In this document: positions 58,996 to 64,000 of the stretch, piece after piece | Position numbering within the stretch: the stretch's first letter is position 1 | How the letters are laid out: every line of letters begins with the position of its first letter | NCBI GenBank assembly: GCA_920105625.2 | Contig: CAKKTE020000093.1 | Span: 992,001 to 1,056,000, forward strand | Origin: Clusia tigrina | Taxonomy: Eukaryota; Arthropoda; Insecta; Diptera; Clusiidae | Direction: 5' to 3' | Length of the DNA stretch: 64,000 nucleotides | Notes under the pieces: model-generated | What the model was told of the DNA's origin: nothing | What the model saw: only the letters and a program-made list of their open reading frames with translations | The model's database searches: none | Position numbers and translations under genes: made by a program

Positions 58996-59059
<64 letters not shown>
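58996..59059. repeat. (TA)n microsatellite
   Basis: Uninterrupted TA dinucleotides of about 64 bases, flanked by more TATA-rich sequence. Confidence 0.97.
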
Positions 59060-59061
<2 letters not shown>

Positions 59062-60156
59062 TACCTAGTAATGTATATATTATATATATTTGAATTAATA
59101 CTTTATGATTGTGATTTACCTAAGACAGATGGAGCTGTTCCACACCCTTCTCAAAACAATGTATATATGTAAATATGTACATATACCTACAAGTTACGTT
59201 GTTTAAATATTATATTTTATATTTATATTTTATTTAAAAAAAGTTCGAATTCCACTCAAGCATATATATTTTTAACACAGCAGTATAATTGTTGAAAGTT
59301 ACCATAAATTAATTAATCTCAAAACAGCTTGCATCTTTAAATATTTTAAAATCAGTGTTGGAAAAGTATGAACTTTATTACTATTTAAACTACCTTTTTA
59401 ATTTACCTTACTAAGTACATTACTTTTGATACTAAATACTTTTTTTTCAAATTTATCAATTAGTAATTTTGGTCGAATGTCTATCGTCAATATCAAAAGA
59501 TGCGAAAAATATACAGATAAAATGAAAGACTAGAAATATCTAGGCGAGGGTACGCAATACCAAATGTACGTGTCACTTTCGAATATATTAAATTCCATAC
59601 AAATTGTATAAGGAACCATCGGCGTGAAAGTATGGGTTTGAATGTCAACAGAAGACCTGAAACAATGTTTACGAATCCAATATAATTGCATATAAGTAGG
59701 CTATATTTATTATTATATGAGCTTTACTTATTGAAAGAGGGTATACAAAAACTGGATTTGATATACATATACATACATATATTCATATATACAAATAATT
59801 TGTATATTCATTTCATATTCATTCATATATAAATTGCAAATATTTTCCTTAGTGTTCTCAATACAACATTACTCTACTTAACAAATTAAGTGGCAACTAT
59901 ACATGAAATATATAATTTTAAAATTATTCTCCATTTTAATGTAATTTTAGCTTTCTTCGGAAGTTCAGCACATGACGTCCGTACTTTCTTAGTTTCAAGC
60001 AAGTTGAATTTACTAACATGGTGGCTGCAAGAACAAATTTTTTTGAACCAATTTTCCCTACAGTAGCTGTCAAAATAGAAATTAGAGAAAAATGGATCAA
60101 AACAAATATGCAAACAATTGCAAATAGAGTATTGATTTGAGTAAATAAGAGTTTTT
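59060..60156. other. 1.1 kb AT-rich DNA without gene
   Basis: No coding motif on either strand. It includes one arm (60,005-60,030) of an imperfect inverted repeat whose partner lies at 60,835-60,860. Confidence 0.5.
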
Positions 60157-60159
60157 TAA

Positions 60160-60644
60160 CCCTACGTCTCCACGGGCAATTTTGATGGCATAACATTTGT
60201 CAAATTTGATTGCAATGGTTGGCAATACTTTAATGATGAGTATTGCGATGTTCTGCCATTGTCATTTTGAAAATGCCGTCAAGCAATCTAGTTCGCTGTA
60301 CCCACGCTTGAAAGGATTTTTTATTTATACAATGAAGAGGAAAAAAAGAAGGAAACCGAAATTCTGGGTGAATCCTTTATTACAAAGAATGCAAATGCAC
60401 AGTCTCCATTCATTTTAGCGTTTTTATTAATTTAATAGATGCGGTAAAACGAAAATGTCCGACGCTGCTTCCACTGTGAGCGTCACGAAAAAATGAAGAA
60501 AGGCTGTCAAACAAACAATATGACAACTGATTGCAACACAACACGTTGGCAATTTATGGCATAACATATTTCATAACAAGAATTGCCAACTTGAAGCAAT
60601 TTGGTGTCTGCATGCCATCAAAAATTACCCGTGGAGACGTAGGG
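60160..60644 (+). mobile_element. Harbinger-like MITE, copy 1
   Basis: 485 bp with inverted ends CCCTACGTCTCCACGGGCAA (left) and CCCTACGTCTCCACGGGTAA (right, reverse complement), which continue with TTTTTGATGGCAT. TAA flanks both sides (60,157-60,159 and 60,645-60,647), fitting the TWA duplication of PIF/Harbinger elements. No protein is coded. Internal TTGGCAAT and its complement recur many times. The superfamily is inferred from target size only. Confidence 0.8.
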
Positions 60645-61750
60645 TAACTGTTATTTTTGTAAAGTTTGAACATTATGAAGAAATTATGAGCCTATTAACT
60701 ATTAATTATATTTTATATAAATTATGTACCACTTTAAGCAACTCTTATGCATTCCTCCATTCCTCTCAATTTCGTTTATTTTGATCCATACATAAGCAAT
60801 GATGTTTGACAATTCCGGAGGTCGACATTCATTTTGCAGCCACCATGTAAGTAAATTCACCTTGGATTCAAGATGCATGTGGTATTTTACGTTATGGTAT
60901 TTTACGATATGCGGTACATCAAGCACAAAAATAATAGAAACAAAGATTACGCAAAGCGGAGTACAAAAATTTTTCGTTCTGCGCATCTATGTCACAGTAG
61001 CATGGTTGCAAAGAGAAATGTCAAAAAATGCCTATCCGCATTAGCCTCGTTTCACTCGACCGGCGATAATAAATATACACAAAACTGCGCAAAACTCACA
61101 ACAACGGCAAAAGATTTGTATTCTCATACCAAGAGCTTCACACGATCAGACATTCTATGATTGCGCCTGAAAAACAAAACAAAACCAAACAAAAATGCCA
61201 AATCAAAATAAAGAATACTGCACAATTCGCATAGTTGCCGGCGGAAACTTGCAACCGTCCAGGGATTTTGTTCTTTATTTTGACAATTCTGCTTGCATCT
61301 TTTTCGTTTTTTTTTTTTAAATTTCTGGGGAAAAAACAGACGAGACAGACCTTTTTTTAATTCCTTTGGAAAATTGATTTATTGGCAGAAGAAATGTTTA
61401 TACCTACTTACTTACATATGACGAGCCATTCTATGTGCTTAAGTGTGCTTTTTGCGACAAAGGCTGCCACTCCTACTTACATATGAAACTGCAGAAAGTT
61501 CAAATTGAATTATTATTGCCAAAGTGTGTGTATCCAATTAAAACATAAAACACAAAAAAGAGCGGAGGAGACCTTTTTTAATTTCTGGGGAAAAATTAGT
61601 TTGTCGCACTTCGTGACTAATTTCATATAGAGTCGGACTGCGGCGCCGTAAATTTTAATATTAAATTGGTTTTGGGACTGTGTTGTGCAGTTTTGTGTAT
61701 ATTGATCATCGCCGTGTCGCGTCGTTGGCTTTTGTGTGAAACGAGGCTTA
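60645..61750. other. 1.1 kb between the two MITE copies
   Basis: I see no gene. It includes a related pair of short segments (GACCTTTTTTTAATTCCTTTGG near 61,350 and GACCTTTTTTAATTTCTGGGG near 61,570) that may be an old direct duplication. Confidence 0.45.
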
Positions 61751-62265
61751 CCCTACGTCTCCACGGGCAATTTTTGATGGCATGCTATTGGCAATTTCAA
61801 GCAAATTGCCAATGGAGACTCCAAATTGCTTCATGTTGGCAATTTATGTTATGAAATATGTTATGCCATAAATTGCCAACGTGCTGTGTTGCAATCAGTT
61901 GTCATTTTGTTTGTTTGACAGCCATTTTTCATTTTTTCGTGACGCTCACAGTGGAAGCATCGTCGGACATTTTCGTTTTACCGCATCTATTAAATTAATA
62001 AAAACGCTAAAATGAATGGAGACTGTGCATTTGCATTCTTTGTAATAAAGGATTCACCCAGAATTTCGGTTTCCTTCTTTTTTCCTCTTCATCGTATAAA
62101 TAAAAAAATTTTTCAAGCATGGGCACAGCGAACTAGATTGCTTGACGGCATTTTCAAAATGACAATGGCATAACATCGCAATGCCCACCATTAAAATATT
62201 GCCAACCATTGCAATCAAATTTGACAGATGTTATGCCATCAAAAATAGCCCGTGGAGACGTAGGG
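61751..62265 (-). mobile_element. Harbinger-like MITE, copy 2 (opposite orientation)
   Basis: 515 bp with the same CCCTACGTCTCCACGGGC ends. Its reverse complement aligns along its whole length with copy 1, including the TTAGCGTTTTTATTAATTTA region. It has an extra segment of about 45 bp near its low-coordinate end (61,784-61,828). Flanks are TTA and TAA, a TWA site with one change. Confidence 0.8.
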
Positions 62266-62512
62266 TAATGTATTTATTGCTATGTTGACGTCACAGCCCA
62301 GCAACGAAATGTCAAACTCAGAAAGAAAATTATAACTGTTCCTGTTGGGGGGTTGAGTTCACAAATGGATATGGCGCTGGACTAATGCAATACAAAATAT
62401 TATTCAGATTATTTGAGTTAAATTGCAAAAATTTTGTAAATATGGAATCCATATATTCGTCCTAAACAAATTAAGTGTCTGCTATTCCTAAATAATAAAT
62501 AATTAAAAAGAA

Positions 62513-63600
62513 TTGTTACATTTTTATAAGAAAATTATTACTAAGAGGAGGGAAGAGAGACGTCTCTTTAGGTGCAAGAAACGAGAACCAGAAAGACTTG
62601 AGTGCGAAGAGCTTGAGATGCTGGCCGACAGGAAAATATATCGAAAATTTTCCCAAAAAGTCAAGCGCCAGACTGAAGGTGGCACCGAACACCCAGTCGC
62701 TGATGACGGAATTGTGATACCACCACCCGACCGTAATGAGATGCGAATAGCAATATCGCGACTAAAGAACAACAAAGCCGCTTGGGCCGACGGACTGTCG
62801 GGCGAACTATTCAAAACCGGTGGCGAAGAGTTGGTAATTCTCATGCACCAACTATCCGTGCCGTATGTTCGGCGTACTCCAGTCTAGAGAGAGAAGCAGT
62901 CAAAATGGGTCTTACGGTGAACGAGGGCAAGACAAAGTATCTTCTGTCAACAAGCAAAGAGTCCTCGAGTCTTGGACAAAACGTCACTGTTGGCGACCGC
63001 ACATTTGAAGTGGTGAAGGACTTTGTTTATCTTAGTACCAGCATCAACGCCAAAAACGACGCCAGCCTGGAGATCAAACGGAGAATCACTCTTCCCAGCA
63101 GGCGCTACTATGGGCTCAGTAGGCAATTGAAAAGCAGTGTACTCATCATCCCCGTCCTGATGTATGACGCAGAATCTTGGACGTTGGCGAATAGCGATGA
63201 GAACGCATTGAAGTCGTTCGAGAGAAAAGTACTCCGTAAGAGTACATCGCGTGGGCGATGAGTACCGTATTCATTGGAACAACGAGCTGTATGAGCTATA
63301 CAAGGACATGGACATAGTGAAGCGCATAAAAATACAGCGGCTGCGCTGGCTCGGACATGTTTCGCGTATGAACGAAGAAGCTCCGGCAAGGCAGACCTAC
63401 GAGATAGCACCCCAGGGTGGAAGGCGAGGAAGAGGAAGACCACATCTCCGTTGGAGAGACCAAGTTATGCAAGACCTGTCAACCTTGGGTATCTGTAACT
63501 GGCGCCACCGAGCACAGGACAGAACCAGCTGGCGCGCTTTTCTGTACTCGGCCAAAACCGACATGCGGTGGTAGTGCCACTTATGTATGTATGTATGTAG
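62513..63600 (+). pseudogene. RTE-like non-LTR retrotransposon 3' part with deleted RT core
   Basis: The first segment (62,524-62,870) reads LECEELEMLADRKIYRKFSQ and SRLKNNKAAWADGLSGELFK, a region before RT. It then joins, with the RT core and catalytic YxDD missing, to LEREAVKMGLTVNEGKTKYL (about 62,890), VVKDFVYLSTSINAKND (about 63,010), PVLMYDAESWTL and, after a frame change near 63,250, the conserved end KIQRLRWLGHVSRMNEEAPA (about 63,325). It closes with a TATG microsatellite (63,581-63,599), as is usual for RTE-type 3' ends. Confidence 0.83.
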
Positions 63601-63752
63601 TCGCTCCTTCGGAGCCCCTTTACTTCAGTGCCCCGCACCCATGGCTCCTGGACGATGGCGATGTCCACGTCTTCCTCTGACAGGAAGACAGGAAGGTTGT
63701 CCGTTGCCAACTTTGAGTGTTGGAGGTTGACCTGGACAACCTTCAACCCCAT
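63600..63752 (-). pseudogene. ORF2 endonuclease start of an R1/LOA-like element
   Basis: ATG at 63,752 begins GLKVVQVNLQHSKLATDNLP, with DVDIAIVQEPWVRG near 63,675, the first two endonuclease blocks. Coding loses similarity at about 63,600, where the RTE 3' end abuts, so only about 50 residues remain. Confidence 0.78.
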
Positions 63753-64000
63753 TTAGATAGTGGTGGGTGGTTCTTGGTCTTCTAGCCTTACGTCGTCCAA
63801 CAACTGTTCAGCTTCAGCGACCTCCTTCTCCTCCTCTTCCGGATTGGAGGAGCAGAAAATGTTCAGCCTCGCGTACGGTACGCGGAAGCGGAGTTTGTTG
63901 CCCACCTTCTCCAAGGGTTCTATACTTTCCTCATTTATCAGTAAGAGGAAAGAGATACTATTTTTTTGCGGAGCCCTCAGCCTTAATGACCTGCCAGTCA
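63753..64000 (-). pseudogene. ORF1 C-terminal part of the same R1/LOA-like element (runs off window)
   Basis: The minus strand reads LINEESIEPLEKVGNKLRFR near 63,930-63,880, then an acidic NPEEEEKEVAEAEQLLDDV tail, ending with TAA at 63,755-63,753 directly before the ORF2 ATG. The layout parallels the DUF4780-like ORF1 at 42.2-43.3 kb. Its N-terminus is beyond base 64,000. Confidence 0.7.

Noticed and set aside
58802..59068. 88-residue ORF ending in a long Tyr-Ile repeat
   Set aside because: The repeat is only a translated (TA)n microsatellite; no upstream coding features.
63417..63680. Plus-strand ORF at the end of the RTE-like element
   Set aside because: It is a frame shadow of the conserved RTE C-terminus and then crosses the TATG repeat into the antisense of another element.

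Overview
This window holds eukaryotic repeat DNA, almost certainly from an insect and most plausibly a higher dipteran such as a tephritid-type fly. Two sequence features support this. The DNA is A+T-rich with long (TA)n and TATG/CCTA/ATTACC runs, and the repeats belong to families typical of flies: Ty3/gypsy elements of several lineages, Ty1/copia, jockey-clade and LOA/R1-like non-LTR elements, an RTE-like element, DD41D (rosa-type) mariners and a Harbinger-like MITE pair. The species assignment is inference. I found no convincing host gene, rRNA, tRNA, CRISPR array or operon. Nearly every coding stretch is a broken transposable-element (TE) gene, so boundaries of degraded genes are approximate.

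Layout. 1-8720: gypsy element A (+), with gag, protease, RT/RNase H, integrase and 3' LTR, split by a 3.3 kb inverted-repeat transposon (3507-6840). That transposon encodes a two-exon protein with a DUF7869-like look and left an ATAT duplication. 8811-11494: gypsy element B (+), cut off inside RT. 11495-15.6 kb: gypsy element C (-), K02A2.6-like, with one LTR. 15.95-16.66 kb: a reversed LTR fragment and a non-LTR RT scrap. 16.68-23.29 kb: gypsy element E (+), lacking gag, with a long non-coding 3' part and one LTR. 23.3-24.4 kb: gag-like and jockey endonuclease scraps. 24,420-33,068: gypsy element F (+), mdg1/412-like, bounded by LTRs and an ATAT duplication. It is interrupted by a DD41D mariner (26,512-27,789) and, inside its 3' LTR, by an internally deleted errantivirus-like LTR-env-LTR copy (31,439-32,660).

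33.9-36.1 kb: decayed copia element. 36.15-37.95 kb: jockey RT interrupted by a second, deleted DD41D mariner (36,887-37,807). 38.06-38.66 kb: jockey ORF1 piece. 38.68-43.76 kb: almost full LOA/Loner-like non-LTR element (-) whose two ORFs overlap at ATGA. 43.9-45.1 kb: jockey piece. 45.48-46.74 kb: decayed relative of the 3.3 kb transposon gene. 47.05-48.86 kb: R1/LOA-like piece. 48.95-49.41 kb: a MADF-domain fragment and a pentapeptide-like repeat ORF. 49,775-52,354: a 2.58 kb inverted-repeat transposon with CACTGCGCAACA ends and TAA duplications, coding for a conserved RNase-H-like candidate transposase and sitting inside another jockey RT remnant. 53.49-57.99 kb: the best-preserved jockey element. 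60.16-62.27 kb: two MITE copies in opposite orientation. 62.5-64 kb: RTE-like 3' part and the 5' part of another non-LTR element.

The genes do not form one pathway. They are independent selfish elements inserted into each other, and the nesting order gives a relative age series. The most interesting items are the two poorly named inverted-repeat DNA transposons (3507-6840 and 49,775-52,354), the errantivirus remnant that kept env but lost gag-pol, the repeated primer-binding-like block in element B, and the possibility that the whole locus is a piRNA-cluster-like TE trap.
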